Shown piece by piece: positions 8,105 to 16,606 of a stretch of DNA of 64,000 nucleotides; the first letter of the stretch is position 1, and each line of letters starts with the position of its first letter. This stretch comes from Pleodorina starrii (Eukaryota; Chlorophyta; Chlorophyceae; Chlamydomonadales; Volvocaceae). The stretch lies in assembly GCA_030267565.1 (NCBI GenBank), contig BRXU01000066.1, forward strand, positions 62,001 to 126,000, written 5' to 3'. A model generated the notes under the pieces. That model was not told the origin of the DNA. It saw only the letters and a list, made by a program, of their open reading frames with translations, and did no database searches. A program made the position numbers and the translations under genes.

Positions 8105-9247
8105 TCAGGTGACATCTCTGTTTGCCCTCCAGGTGGTTGCGGCCGGGGTGGTGATGAGGAGCCCTGCGGCAAACAGGGCGGCCGTCACCGGGGCGAGGGT
8201 GACCAGCCCTGCCATGGCCAGCGGTGAGAGAAGGAGCGCTGTGGCGCGGAAGGTGCCCGTCAGTGCGAGGGCGTCTCCGCGTTCTTCTGGGTGCACCTTT
8301 TCTGCTGCGATGGCCGGACCGACGGTCTGCAGGATCCCGGCGCCGATGCCGGAAACAGCCAGGGCGACGGCCACCGGTGCGGTCAGACCGGCGAACGGTC
8401 CTACTGCGGCCAGTCCCAGCCCTGTCGTTAGCACGCCGATGACAAGAGACGCTCTGACGCCCCGGTTGCGAACCCACCCGCTGAGGGTGCTACCGGCGAG
8501 AACGGTGGCGTTGGCCAGGGACAGGAGAATGCCGATGACTGCAGCTGGCTGGCCTGCCAGGGACAGGGCGAGAGGGACGTATGAGTCCAGAAGGCTTTTC
8601 CAGGCCCCTGCGCTCGTGTTCATCCAGCAGGCCGCGTTGACACCGGGTCGCCGCCACAGGCGGACGTCCCTGCCCGTGGGCGAAGAAGGCTTGGCTGTGA
8701 ACGGGGGAAACTTGATCAACAAGGCCGCGGGGACGACGGCGACGGACCCTGCGACGACCCCCACCATGAGCGGCAGTTGCACCGAGATCTCCCAGAGATA
8801 TCCGGCCACCGCGGGGCCGAGAAACGCACCGACCCCCGCCGCCAGATTGACATCCCGCAGTCCACTGACCGGTGCGGCGGACGTGCGAACGGCGTGGGTC
8901 TGACTACTGGTCCAGAAGAACGCCCGGGCCGCCCCCTGCACCAACTGGGACGCCACAAAAACCACGAACACGGGGGGGAGCGCCAGCAGGGCGCACGAGA
9001 CCGCGATCATCACCCCGGATCCCACGAGGAAAGATTTGTCCGGAATCCGGCGCATCAAGGCGCCCATGTACAGGCGGGTGATCAGCTGCGCGACAGCAGC
9101 GATGGCGACCAGCAACCCGATCGCGCTGGGGGTGTAGCCCGCATGCATGCCCAGTAGGGGAACGATGATGGACAGAGTGCCCAGCGCGAAACTGAACAAG
9201 ATGATGGCCAACGCACTCAGGACCCTGTCACGATTGACGGAGGCCAT
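8105..9247 (-). CDS. MFS transporter inside the catabolic operon
   Basis: A 380-residue protein with about 12 membrane helices. The MFS loop 2-3 signature region reads LYMGALMRRIPDKSFLVGSG near residue 63. It starts at ATG 9247 behind AGGGAAACAC. Length and helix density match sugar/aromatic acid type facilitators, but the substrate cannot be deduced. It lies between the amidohydrolase and the phtB-like reductase on the same strand, so it is probably co-expressed and moves a pathway compound, such as phthalate import or efflux of an intermediate. Confidence 0.85.
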   Translation of the reverse strand: MASVNRDRVLSALAIILFSFALGTLSIIVPLLGMHAGYTPSAIGLLVAIAAVAQLITRLYMGALMRRIPDKSFLVGSGVMIAVSCALLALPPVFVVFVASQLVQGAARAFFWTSSQTHAVRTSAAPVSGLRDVNLAAGVGAFLGPAVAGYLWEISVQLPLMVGVVAGSVAVVPAALLIKFPPFTAKPSSPTGRDVRLWRRPGVNAACWMNTSAGAWKSLLDSYVPLALSLAGQPAAVIGILLSLANATVLAGSTLSGWVRNRGVRASLVIGVLTTGLGLAAVGPFAGLTAPVAVALAVSGIGAGILQTVGPAIAAEKVHPEERGDALALTGTFRATALLLSPLAMAGLVTLAPVTAALFAAGLLITTPAATTWRANRDVT

Positions 9248-9348
9248 GTGTTTCCCTGTGGTGGCAGCTCATGCGCGCAGGCGTCCTCGGGACTCCGTCG
9301 ACGCACTGGTCGATGAGCTCACGCCACAGGGGCCCGTATACGACGTCT

Positions 9349-10005
9349 CTACTCGCGGACATGCTGGAGGTAGGCGCTGGCGTCCTCCAGAGTCACGACG
9401 TCACCGTACTTGTTGTCGATGTCGAAGAGGCTGGCTAGGTGTGGCAGTTCTGCCCTGTCTCCCACGCCCTCCTCCACGACGACCGTGTGGAACCCGTAGG
9501 AACACGCGTCCACAGCGGTGGCGCGGATGCATCCGCTGGTCGTGCATCCGAGGAGGATCACCGTGTCCACGCCCCGCGACACTAGCCGGGCCGCCAGGTC
9601 GGTGCCGAAGAAACACGAGGCGTACTTCTTGACCAGCAGCATCTCCGTCTCGCGGCGCCCCAGTCGTTCGTCCAGCTCCACCCACTCACTGCCTTCCACC
9701 AGCCAACTGTTGGAGGGGATCTTGCGGATCCATTTGCCGGCCTCCTGGAGGTCCGGATCGTAGGCGACCGTCGAGAAGATCACGGGCACGTCGGCCTCTC
9801 GTGCGTGCGCGAGCAACTGCTGCGTGGCATGCAGCTGAGTGTCGAGTTCCCCGGCCAGGGGAGACCTCGTGTCGGTGAACCCCCGGATCAGGTCGATGAC
9901 CAGCAGCGCCGGGCGTTTCCCGAATCCCACCCGGCCACCCAGGCCTTTGGTCCGGAACTCTGCTCGAAGACGTTCGTATTCTTCCACCGCGGCGCTGGTC
10001 GACAT
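9349..10005 (-). CDS. Isochorismatase-fold cysteine amidohydrolase, candidate phthalamate amidase
   Basis: A 218-residue cysteine hydrolase of the isochorismatase superfamily, N-carbamoylsarcosine/maleamate amidase branch. The Asp-Lys-Cys triad is visible: Asp in [11 protein letters not shown], Lys in [10 protein letters not shown], and Cys in [11 protein letters not shown]. The start at 10005 has AGGAGAGACACC before ATG; a longer frame to 10059 lacks this. Members of this branch hydrolyse half-amides and carbamoyl groups. Between the importer genes and the phthalate genes, a half-amidase turning phthalamate into phthalate plus ammonia fits best. That substrate is inferred; N-carbamoylsarcosine, maleamate or a related half-amide are alternatives. 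Confidence 0.85.
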   Translation of the reverse strand: MSTSAAVEEYERLRAEFRTKGLGGRVGFGKRPALLVIDLIRGFTDTRSPLAGELDTQLHATQQLLAHAREADVPVIFSTVAYDPDLQEAGKWIRKIPSNSWLVEGSEWVELDERLGRRETEMLLVKKYASCFFGTDLAARLVSRGVDTVILLGCTTSGCIRATAVDACSYGFHTVVVEEGVGDRAELPHLASLFDIDNKYGDVVTLEDASAYLQHVRE

Positions 10006-10055
10006 GGTGTCTCTCCTGTGGCTCGTTCGGACGGTCGGATCTTGTGTTGCCTGGT

Positions 10056-10856
10056 TCAAGCTTTTTCGCCGAGCTTGCGCTCGGCAGCCCAGAGGACCAT
10101 GTTGCAGATGAGTGCGATGGCTGCGAGCAGAACGATGATCCCGTACATGGACGGCAAGTCCAGCCGGCCGTAGGCGCGCAGGGCCAGCAGTCCGAGGCCT
10201 GCCCGGGCAGCGAAGAACTCGGCAATGATGACGTTGATGAAGGCAATACTGAAGCCGATCCGGATGCCGACCATCAGTGACGGGGCCATCGCAGGTACAT
10301 AGATCTTGGTGACCGTCTGCAACGGGTTCAGGCTCAACGACCGCGCGAGCTTGGGCAGCAGGGGGTTAATGGCGCGGACTCCGGCAGTGGTGGAGACCAT
10401 GATGGGGAAGACCGCAGCCAGGGCGGCCATCGCCGACTGGGCGCCGACTCCCACCCCGAAGATCTGCAAGAGAACGGGGAAGAACACGATGCGCGGGATG
10501 GCGAATGCTCCCGCCACGATGGGATCGAAGACGGCACCGAGGAACTTGCTTCTGCCGATCGCGTAGCCCAATGGGAAGCCGATGGCTGCTGCGACGAGGA
10601 AGCCGATGGCCACTGCTTCCAGTGTGGTGCTCAGGTGCCGGTAGATGGATTCGTTGGCGAAGAGCTCAGCCAGCGCGGCAAAAGAGGCGGCCGGAGACGA
10701 CACCAGATCGGAAAGGAGCGACAGCACGGCCCACAGCGCCAGCAGGCCCAGGATCACCGCGGTACGCCACAGGTTGTCCTTGACGGTCGTAGTCTTCTTG
10801 GCTCCGGAAGGTGCGGCGGTACCAAGTGCGGCAGGAGCGCTGACGTCCGTGCTCAT
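10056..10856 (-). CDS. ABC transporter permease (SsuC/TauC type)
   Basis: A 266-residue inner-membrane permease with about six helices and the BPD_transp_1 EAA region ([20 protein letters not shown]). It starts with [10 protein letters not shown] behind AAAGGACATGCT, and its ATG overlaps the stop of the first permease (ATGA). It pairs with the neighbouring permease to form the heterodimeric channel of a SsuABC/TauABC-type importer. Aromatic acids, taurine, nitrate and pyrimidine precursors are imported by this family; the operon points to an aromatic substrate. A few extra N-terminal residues up to 10946 are possible but have no ribosome site and overlap the previous gene. Confidence 0.9.
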   Translation of the reverse strand: MSTDVSAPAALGTAAPSGAKKTTTVKDNLWRTAVILGLLALWAVLSLLSDLVSSPAASFAALAELFANESIYRHLSTTLEAVAIGFLVAAAIGFPLGYAIGRSKFLGAVFDPIVAGAFAIPRIVFFPVLLQIFGVGVGAQSAMAALAAVFPIMVSTTAGVRAINPLLPKLARSLSLNPLQTVTKIYVPAMAPSLMVGIRIGFSIAFINVIIAEFFAARAGLGLLALRAYGRLDLPSMYGIIVLLAAIALICNMVLWAAERKLGEKA

Positions 10857-11647
10857 AGCATGTCCTTTCTGATCCGCTTCTCCGACCACGTGAGGATGCC
10901 GTTGACGATCACGCTGAGCACGATCACGACGGTGATGTAGGCCCACATGTCCGCGGTGTTCAACTCGCGGTAGTAGAAGCCGGCGCGGAATCCGATGCCC
11001 TGAGCCGCGAGGATGAACTCCATGGCGATCGTGCCGATTACGGCGTAGATGAATCCGAGTTTCACCCCGGGGAAGACCAATGGGGTCGCAGCCGGGAACA
11101 GCACCTTCAAGTAGTACTGGGACGAGGAAGCGTTTACCGATTTCGCGAGTTTATGCAGGATCGGTTTGATCGAGCCCAGGGCGACCATCGTTGTGAGCGC
11201 TATCGGGATAAGCGACATGGTCGCTGCGATGACGACGATGGGACCCGCGTTCAGCCCCATGAGCGCCAGCAGCACGGGATAGAACAGCAGCGTCGGCATC
11301 GCGTACCCGGTGACCAGGAAGGGCTCCAGAACGCGCCCTACCGCAGGCATCCGCCACAGGAGCACACCCAGCGGTATGCCTCCGACGAGCCCGATGGTGA
11401 AGGCCATCAGGATGGTCGTCAGCGTGCGCGCCGCGTCCGCACCGAACTCACCGGTCGGCACGATCGAGACCAGACGTTCGAGGATCTCCGACGGCGGCAC
11501 CATCAGGCTGCGGTCGATCATCCCCGTTCTGGTTGTTGCTTCCAGCACGACGACAAGGCCGATGATGATGGCCCAGCGGACAGCCCTGGGCCGGCGCCAC
11601 ACAGGGGCCGACCGGAGCTGCGGCGAAGGCGCTTGGGTAACCGTCAC
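10853..11647 (-). CDS. ABC transporter permease (SsuC/TauC type), first of two
   Basis: A 264-residue permease with about six membrane helices and the EAA loop (AATMSLIPIALTTMVALGSI). The likely start is GTG at 11647, which overlaps the ATPase stop as GTGA and has CTAGGAG upstream; ATG at 11704 would lie within the ATPase gene. It is a paralogue of the next permease, and both belong to the NMT1/SsuC importer class. Two different permeases in one operon suggest a heterodimer. Confidence 0.9.
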   Translation of the reverse strand: MTVTQAPSPQLRSAPVWRRPRAVRWAIIIGLVVVLEATTRTGMIDRSLMVPPSEILERLVSIVPTGEFGADAARTLTTILMAFTIGLVGGIPLGVLLWRMPAVGRVLEPFLVTGYAMPTLLFYPVLLALMGLNAGPIVVIAATMSLIPIALTTMVALGSIKPILHKLAKSVNASSSQYYLKVLFPAATPLVFPGVKLGFIYAVIGTIAMEFILAAQGIGFRAGFYYRELNTADMWAYITVVIVLSVIVNGILTWSEKRIRKDML

Positions 11648-12471
11648 GCCGACTGCGCTCCTAGGCCCAGCGTCTTCTCGGCCTCCACCTTGATCAGCTC
11701 CCACAAGTGGTCCTCGAGCTCCCGGAATCGTGGCAACGCGTGCGTTCCCGCCGGTCTAGGGCGCGGGAGGTCGACCTTGACGATCTCCTTGATCACTGAC
11801 GGCCTGGCGGACATGACCCAGACCTCGTCGGAGAGGTAGACCGCCTCTTGAATGTCGTGGGTGATGAAGAGCACACGGTTGCGTGTCTTCTCCCAGATGT
11901 TGAGCAGTTCCCGGCCGACGAACTGGCGGGTCTGTTGATCCAGCGCCCCGAACGGCTCATCCATCAGTAGGACCCGCGGCTCCATAGCCAGGGCCCGGGC
12001 GATAGCTACCCGTTGTTTCATGCCTCCGGAGAGCTGCCCCGGGCGGTGGTTTTCGAACTGGCGCAGCCCGACGAGTTCGATCATGGCGCGGGCCTTGTCA
12101 TGGCGCTCGGCCTTCGACACCCCTTTGACCTCGAGTCCGAACGCCACGTTGTCAAGAACACTGCGCCAGTGCAGGGTCGAGTCTTCTTGGAAGACCATCG
12201 CGGTGTCGCGCCGCGGTCCCGTCACTGTTTCTCCGTCGATGCTCACGGTGCCCTGGGTGGGCTGGAGTAGGCCGCCGACCATGTCCAGTAGCGTGCTTTT
12301 CCCGCAACCACTGGGGCCGATCACGGAGACAAACTTATGCTCGGGGATAGCCCCGCTCACGTTCGCGACCGCCTGCGTCACGCCGGTCGCACTCTGGAAG
12401 GTCATGCCGATGTTGTCGAAAACAACGTCGTGTTCCTGCGCGGTCGCAGGCTGGGTGAAAGTCTGGCTCAT
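11644..12471 (-). CDS. ABC transporter ATP-binding protein
   Basis: A 275-residue ATPase. Walker A is GPSGCGKST (about residue 53), the signature is QLSGGMKQRVAIARAL, Walker B is RVLLMDEPFGALD, and the switch His is in VLFITHDIQEA. It energises the neighbouring permease pair. The ATG overlaps the stop of the binding-protein gene (ATGA). This is the SsuB/TauB class. All catalytic motifs are intact. Confidence 0.95.
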   Translation of the reverse strand: MSQTFTQPATAQEHDVVFDNIGMTFQSATGVTQAVANVSGAIPEHKFVSVIGPSGCGKSTLLDMVGGLLQPTQGTVSIDGETVTGPRRDTAMVFQEDSTLHWRSVLDNVAFGLEVKGVSKAERHDKARAMIELVGLRQFENHRPGQLSGGMKQRVAIARALAMEPRVLLMDEPFGALDQQTRQFVGRELLNIWEKTRNRVLFITHDIQEAVYLSDEVWVMSARPSVIKEIVKVDLPRPRPAGTHALPRFRELEDHLWELIKVEAEKTLGLGAQSA

Positions 12472-13469
12472 GAGAAAAAGCCCCTCATAACGACGGCATC
12501 CATGTCCGGCTCCTGGGTGATCTGGTCCTGCTCCTTGCCGGCCTCGACGACCGCTTTGAGTTGCGCGTCGGTGAACTCGAGACTGAAGAAGTCCTGGGAG
12601 TTCTTCAGGGCCTCGAGGGCGATTTCCGGTTCGGACTCGATGGCCCTTGCGTACACCTCCGCAGCCGCTTCCATATCGTTAGAGATCATGTCCATCGCCT
12701 TCTGCAGGGCTCGACCCCATCCCCGGAGGGCGTCGGCGTTCTCGTCCAAGAACTGCCCTGTTGCGACCAGGCACGTGTCGGACCAGTCGGTGACGTAGTC
12801 CCGGGACCGCCAGATGACCTTGCCCCCGCTCTCGCTGACAATCCCCTCGGACAGCGGTGAGGCGGTCCACGCCACGTCGACAACGCCCTGAGACACCTGG
12901 GTCCACGAGTCGCTGGCAGATCCGACGTTGATGAGCTCCACGTCCTTGCCCGGATCCAAGCCGGCCTCGCGCAGTGTGCGCTCCGCAAAATAGGAGGAAT
13001 TCGACCCGGGTGTGCTGACCGCGACCTTTTTGCCCCGGATGTCTTCGATGGTGTTGACCGGGGAGTCCTGAAGAGCGATGAAGTCGACCGACGCAGCGGT
13101 GTAGACGTTGCCGAACGTGCGGACATCCATGCCCTTTTCCGCAGCGATGAAGACCGGCAGGGTGGAGGCCGTGCCGAACCCGATGCCTGACTCGATGCCG
13201 CGCACCGTGTCCAGTCCACCGGGGAATTGGACGTGCTCTAGATCCAGACCCTCTTCCTCGTAGAAGCCCTCCGACTGGGCGATGAAGAACGGGGCGGAGT
13301 GGATGAGGCTGGCGAGACCGGTGACGGCGACGTCCCCGGAGTAACCCCCGCCTCCTCCGCCTCCGCCCTGCCCGCACGCCGTCGTGGAGCCCAACGCGAC
13401 AACACCTCCTGCCGCGGCTGAAAGCTTTAAGAAGCCTCGACGTCCCATAGGGCGAAAGATGGTGGTCAT
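12468..13469 (-). CDS. NMT1/SsuA-type ABC substrate-binding lipoprotein with Tat-like signal
   Basis: A 333-residue periplasmic-binding protein. The N-terminus has a twin-arginine-type signal (MGRRGFLKLSAAAGG) ending in a lipobox (GSTTAC) and then a glycine-rich linker. The mature part is a type 2 binding fold of the NMT1/SsuA family (GLASLIHSAPFFIAQSEGFY... near residue 50). It captures the substrate outside the membrane and delivers it to the permeases. It is the first gene of the long minus-strand operon. Its Tat-type signal is notable because a tat gene set follows at 14775. The substrate, perhaps phthalate, phthalamate or phthalimide, is inferred from the downstream enzymes. Confidence 0.9.
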   Translation of the reverse strand: MTTIFRPMGRRGFLKLSAAAGGVVALGSTTACGQGGGGGGGGYSGDVAVTGLASLIHSAPFFIAQSEGFYEEEGLDLEHVQFPGGLDTVRGIESGIGFGTASTLPVFIAAEKGMDVRTFGNVYTAASVDFIALQDSPVNTIEDIRGKKVAVSTPGSNSSYFAERTLREAGLDPGKDVELINVGSASDSWTQVSQGVVDVAWTASPLSEGIVSESGGKVIWRSRDYVTDWSDTCLVATGQFLDENADALRGWGRALQKAMDMISNDMEAAAEVYARAIESEPEIALEALKNSQDFFSLEFTDAQLKAVVEAGKEQDQITQEPDMDAVVMRGFFS

Positions 13470-13664
13470 GCGGTTCTCCCTCGTCGTGTGTGACGCATGT
13501 CCCCGTCAGTGAACCACGTCACTTCACTGCTGTCCAGACTCTTCCTCTGCTCTCCAGATATGTCTAGGATCACTTTCACAAAGCGAAGAGCCACGTAACG
13601 CCTAGGCGCGATAGTCGCGCGTGCTGAGCAGCCGGAGGACCCGTGCCGCCTGACCGAAGGACCG
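13470..13664. promoter_or_regulatory. Divergent promoter region between importer operon and imidase gene
   Basis: A 195-bp spacer separates the divergent starts at 13469 and 13665. It must carry promoters for both directions and is the natural place for control by the IclR regulator. I could not pick a clear operator by eye. Confidence 0.5.
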
Positions 13665-14546
13665 ATGTATCCGATGGACAACAAGCTCTACGACTACAGT
13701 CCGATCACTGATCGAGCCCCTCTCCACTGGCCCGAGGGCAAAAAAGTGGCCTTCTACCTGGGCCTGAATCTTGAGCACTACCAGATCGACAAGCCCTCGA
13801 CCTCGATCTTCGGGGGCACAGCGGGACTCCACCCCGACCCCCTTAACTACGGGTGGCGCGATTACGGACTGCGCGTGGGGCTCTGGCGGATGATTGACTC
13901 ACTCGACAGGCACGGCATCCGGGCCAGCGCCCTGGTGAACGCGGACATATGCAGGCACTACCCACAGGTCGTCCAAGTCGGCCTAGATCGAGACTGGGCC
14001 TGGGTCGCCCACGGACGCGACAACTCGACCTTCCAAGCGGGAATGTCGCGGGAGGAAGAAGTTGACTACCTCGAAGACGTGGTCCGCACCATCGAGTCGC
14101 ACACGGGCTCAAGGCCCAAAGGCTGGCTGGGACCCGCGCTGACAGAGACAGACAACACTCCTGAGATACTCGCAGAACTCGGTCTGAGCTACGTTCTTGA
14201 CTGGTGCGCAGACGACCAACCTTTCCACCTCAACGTCGCCGGCATGATGAGCGTCCCCTACTCGATCGAGGTCAACGACGTCACCCTTTTCTCGAACAGA
14301 AATCTCAGTGGCCCCGATTTCCTGCAGATCGTGAAGGATCAATACGAACAACTGAGCGCGGACGCGGGGGAAAGTGGGCGGGTGATGTCTTTGCCCCTCC
14401 ACCCCTTCATCATCAACCAACCCTTCAGGCACAAGTACCTGGACCTTGCGCTCGAGTTCATAGCAGGCCAGCCTGACGTCTGGTTGACCACCAGCGATGA
14501 CATCGCGAAGCACTTCAAGGACATGCCTGAACGTCAAAGCAGTTAG
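13665..14546 (+). CDS. Polysaccharide deacetylase/allantoinase-fold hydrolase, candidate cyclic imidase (phthalimidase)
   Basis: A 293-residue protein of the NodB/PuuE-like deacetylase fold: KKVAFYLGLNLEHYQ at residue 27, ALVNADICRHYPQVV near 86, WLGPALTETDNTPEILAELG near 153, and DWCADDQPF near 185. The metal-binding Asp-Asp pair and His-x3-His of true deacetylases are not evident, as in metal-independent PuuE allantoinases and bacterial cyclic-imide hydrolases; an imidase of this fold and length is, to my knowledge, described from Pseudomonas putida. It is divergent from the importer and near the half-amidase and phthalate genes, so phthalimide ring opening to phthalamate is the best guess. 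AAGGACCG precedes ATG 13665; ATG 13674 is an alternative start. Confidence 0.8.
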   Translation: MYPMDNKLYDYSPITDRAPLHWPEGKKVAFYLGLNLEHYQIDKPSTSIFGGTAGLHPDPLNYGWRDYGLRVGLWRMIDSLDRHGIRASALVNADICRHYPQVVQVGLDRDWAWVAHGRDNSTFQAGMSREEEVDYLEDVVRTIESHTGSRPKGWLGPALTETDNTPEILAELGLSYVLDWCADDQPFHLNVAGMMSVPYSIEVNDVTLFSNRNLSGPDFLQIVKDQYEQLSADAGESGRVMSLPLHPFIINQPFRHKYLDLALEFIAGQPDVWLTTSDDIAKHFKDMPERQSS

Positions 14547-14563
14547 GCGCGCAGGCGCCTAAC
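14542..14563 (+). terminator. Hairpin overlapping the imidase stop codon
   Basis: GTTAGGCGC (14542-14550), loop GCAG, then GCGCCTAAC (14555-14563): a perfect 9-bp stem that includes the TAG stop codon. No T run follows, as is common in high-GC hosts. Confidence 0.6.
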
Positions 14564-14774
14564 CCAGCCACGCTGGTTGGCGCGCGCCGTCCCGTCCGCC
14601 CAGCCCCGGAGACGGCCGTGTTCACCCCGGTGGGGCAAGCCGTGGCCGACTACCGGGTCGGCCGTGACCAACGAGAAACCGCCCGTCTGAGACGCCGCAT
14701 CGAGCGCAAGGACCGGATGGGCCAGCCGCAGCGGATCAGCGACCTCCGCCGGGCTGAACGGAAAGGAATGTTCC

Positions 14775-15083
14775 ATGGGTAGGCTCTTCGACAGCCCCTT
14801 CATGATCCTGATCATCCTGCTGGTGATCCTGCTGCTGTTCGGCGCGCCCAAGCTCCCGGGCATGGCCCGCAGCCTCGGCCAGTCGCTGCGCATCTTCAAG
14901 TCCGAGGTCAAGGAGATGAAGAAGGACGACCAGCCGGACGGCTCGGACGTGGTCATCGACGGCAAGGCCGTGGCGCCCGGCCGGGACGGCAGCACCGACC
15001 GTGACCCCGGTGCCACCGGCACCGCCTCCGGCACGGACTCCCCGCGCGACCCCGAGCAGCACCCCGGCCGCCCTCCGGCCTGA
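14775..15083 (+). CDS. tatA: Twin-arginine translocase subunit TatA
   Basis: A 102-residue protein with one N-terminal membrane helix ([20 protein letters not shown]), an amphipathic helix ([20 protein letters not shown]) and a hydrophilic Pro/Asp-rich tail, the canonical TatA layout. The FG motif at the hinge is present. GAAAGGAATGTTCC precedes the ATG. It should form the Tat pore with TatC and TatB. It begins about 210 bp after the imidase gene; that gap contains an open plus-strand frame (about 14617-14777) with an arginine-rich end that looks like the remnant C-terminus of an unrelated gene. Confidence 0.92.
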   Translation: MGRLFDSPFMILIILLVILLLFGAPKLPGMARSLGQSLRIFKSEVKEMKKDDQPDGSDVVIDGKAVAPGRDGSTDRDPGATGTASGTDSPRDPEQHPGRPPA

Positions 15084-15215
15084 CCCCTCGCCCCCTCTCC
15101 CGGCGTCCGCCGCCGCCCCGATCCGCCGCACCGGCCGGTCCGCGCCCCCGCCCGGGGAGCGGGCCGCCCGACCGGCCCCGCCGCCCCGGGCGGGCCCCGA
15201 GTCCCGAAGGTCCCC

Positions 15216-16117
15216 ATGTCCTCGCAGTCCCCCCGCGGTCCGAAGAAGCGCCGGACCGCGCGCAAGGCCAATCCGCAGGCGCAGATGGCCCTGGCCGAGC
15301 ACCTGCGGGAGCTGCGCAACCGGCTGATCAAGTCCGCGGTCGCCACCGTGGTGGGCATGGTCGGCGGGTTCTTCCTGTACATCCCGTTCATGGCCTACAT
15401 CACGGAGCCCCTGCAGCGGCTGGCCTCCGCGGAGGGCAGCGAGGCCTCCATCAACTACTCCGCGGGGGCTCGTCCTTCAACATCATGGTGGAGGTCTCCC
15501 TGGTGCTCGGCCTGGTCCTGGCCAGCCCCGTGTGGCTCTACCAGCTCTGGGCGTTCGTGACCCCGGCCCTGCACCGGACCGAACGGCGCTACGCGGTCGG
15601 CTTCCTGGCCGCGGCCGTCCCGCTCTTCCTGAGCGGGATCGCGGTCGCCGTGCTCACCCTGCCCACCGCCGTCTACGCCCTCACCGCGTTCACCCCGGCG
15701 GGCGGGACCAACTTCATCTCCGCGGACGTGTACCTGCGGTTCTTCCTCCAGCTGATCCTGACCTTCGGCGTCGCCTTCGTGCTGCCCGTGTTCCTGGTGG
15801 GCCTGAACATGCTGGGCGTGCTCTCCGGGCGCACGGTGCTCAAGAGCTGGCGGATCGTCGTGGTCCTCGTGATGGTGGTCTCCGCGATGGCCGCCCCGGG
15901 CCCCGACCCGATGACCATGTTCTACCTCGCCGTGCCGCTGCTCACGCTCTTCTTCGTGGCCGTCGGGCTGTGCCTGCTCCTCGACCGCCGCCGGGCCCGG
16001 AGGCACGCTCGACGCGCGGAGGCCACCGGCGCGCGCGCCGGCACCGCCACCCCCACCGACGAAATCCACCGCTTGGGGGAGGACTCCGTATGTTCGGTAT
16101 CAACGGCGCCGAAATGA
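15216..16117 (+). pseudogene. tatC: tatC interrupted by a single-base frameshift
   Basis: Two frames together make one TatC. The first (from ATG 15216) has the cytoplasmic N-terminus and helix 1 (MALAEHLRELRNRLIKSAV). The second, from about 15470 to 16117, has the remaining helices (VSLVLGLVLASPVWLYQLW, FVLPVFLVGLNMLG, VVSAMAAPGPDPMTMF). They switch at a run of five G at 15464-15468, where one base is missing relative to the continuous TatC frame. Residues on either side match the family without other loss, so the break is recent or a read error in a homopolymer. If real, this tat set lacks its receptor subunit and depends on a copy elsewhere. The 3' end overlaps tatB by 28 bp. Confidence 0.85.
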
Positions 16118-16428
16118 TCGTCCTGATCTTGCTGGCCCTGTTCCTTATCGGGCCGGAGCGGCTACCGGAGTACGCGGAAAAGCTTAAGCAGCTCGTCAAA
16201 ACCGCCAAGCGCTACGCCACCGGCGCCACCGAGAACCTCAAGGAAACCTTGGGACCCGAACTCGCCGACGTCGACTGGCGCAAGCTTGACCCTCGACAGT
16301 ACGACCCCCGCACCATCGTGCGCCAGGCCTTGGCTGAGGACGAACCGGCCCCGCCCCGGCCCGACGAGTCGGTACGCACTAGCCTCGCGTCCGGCGTACC
16401 CGCACCTTTCGACGCCGAGTCGACGTAG
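16090..16428 (+). CDS. tatB: Twin-arginine translocase subunit TatB
   Basis: A 112-residue protein starting MFGINGAEMIVLILLALFLIG, the hallmark TatB N-terminus with its FGI...GPE(R)LPEYA pattern and one membrane helix, followed by an amphipathic helix and an acidic tail. GGGGGAGGACTCCGT precedes the ATG, which lies inside the end of tatC. With TatC it forms the signal-peptide receptor. The order tatA-tatC-tatB differs from the E. coli ABC order, and in many actinobacteria tatB is separate from tatAC. Confidence 0.85.
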   Translation: MFGINGAEMIVLILLALFLIGPERLPEYAEKLKQLVKTAKRYATGATENLKETLGPELADVDWRKLDPRQYDPRTIVRQALAEDEPAPPRPDESVRTSLASGVPAPFDAEST

Positions 16429-16562
16429 ACCTGTCTGTCGCACAACCGCGCAGCGGGAGCTAGCCGCTTTCCGCGTGATGTGTCGCGGCCGGTCGCTGTC
16501 ACCGCACGAACCAGACACGGGCGATTGGCTTGTGAACAGCGGAGCCAAGAGCAGCTCGACGC

Positions 16563-16581
16563 CCACCGCTTTACATATGGC
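16563..16581 (+). repeat. 19-bp repeat, left copy (inverted partner at 42257)
   Basis: CCACCGCTTTACATATGGC, found here on the plus strand and again as its reverse complement at 42257-42275. It leads into the palindrome at 16572-16600. Similarity continues weakly beyond the 19 bp: CGGCCA and an AGCTG(C/T)ATCAGC segment follow in both copies. Confidence 0.75.
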
Positions 16582-16600
16582 CGGTTACCGGCCATATGTA
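16572..16600. repeat. Perfect 29-bp palindrome
   Basis: Arms TACATATGGCCGGT (16572-16585) and ACCGGCCATATGTA (16587-16600) around a single T. It lies between tatB and the convergent 3' end of the next gene at 16607. It could be a recombination or resolution site, or a hairpin terminator. Confidence 0.8.
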
Positions 16601-16606
16601 GCTGCA

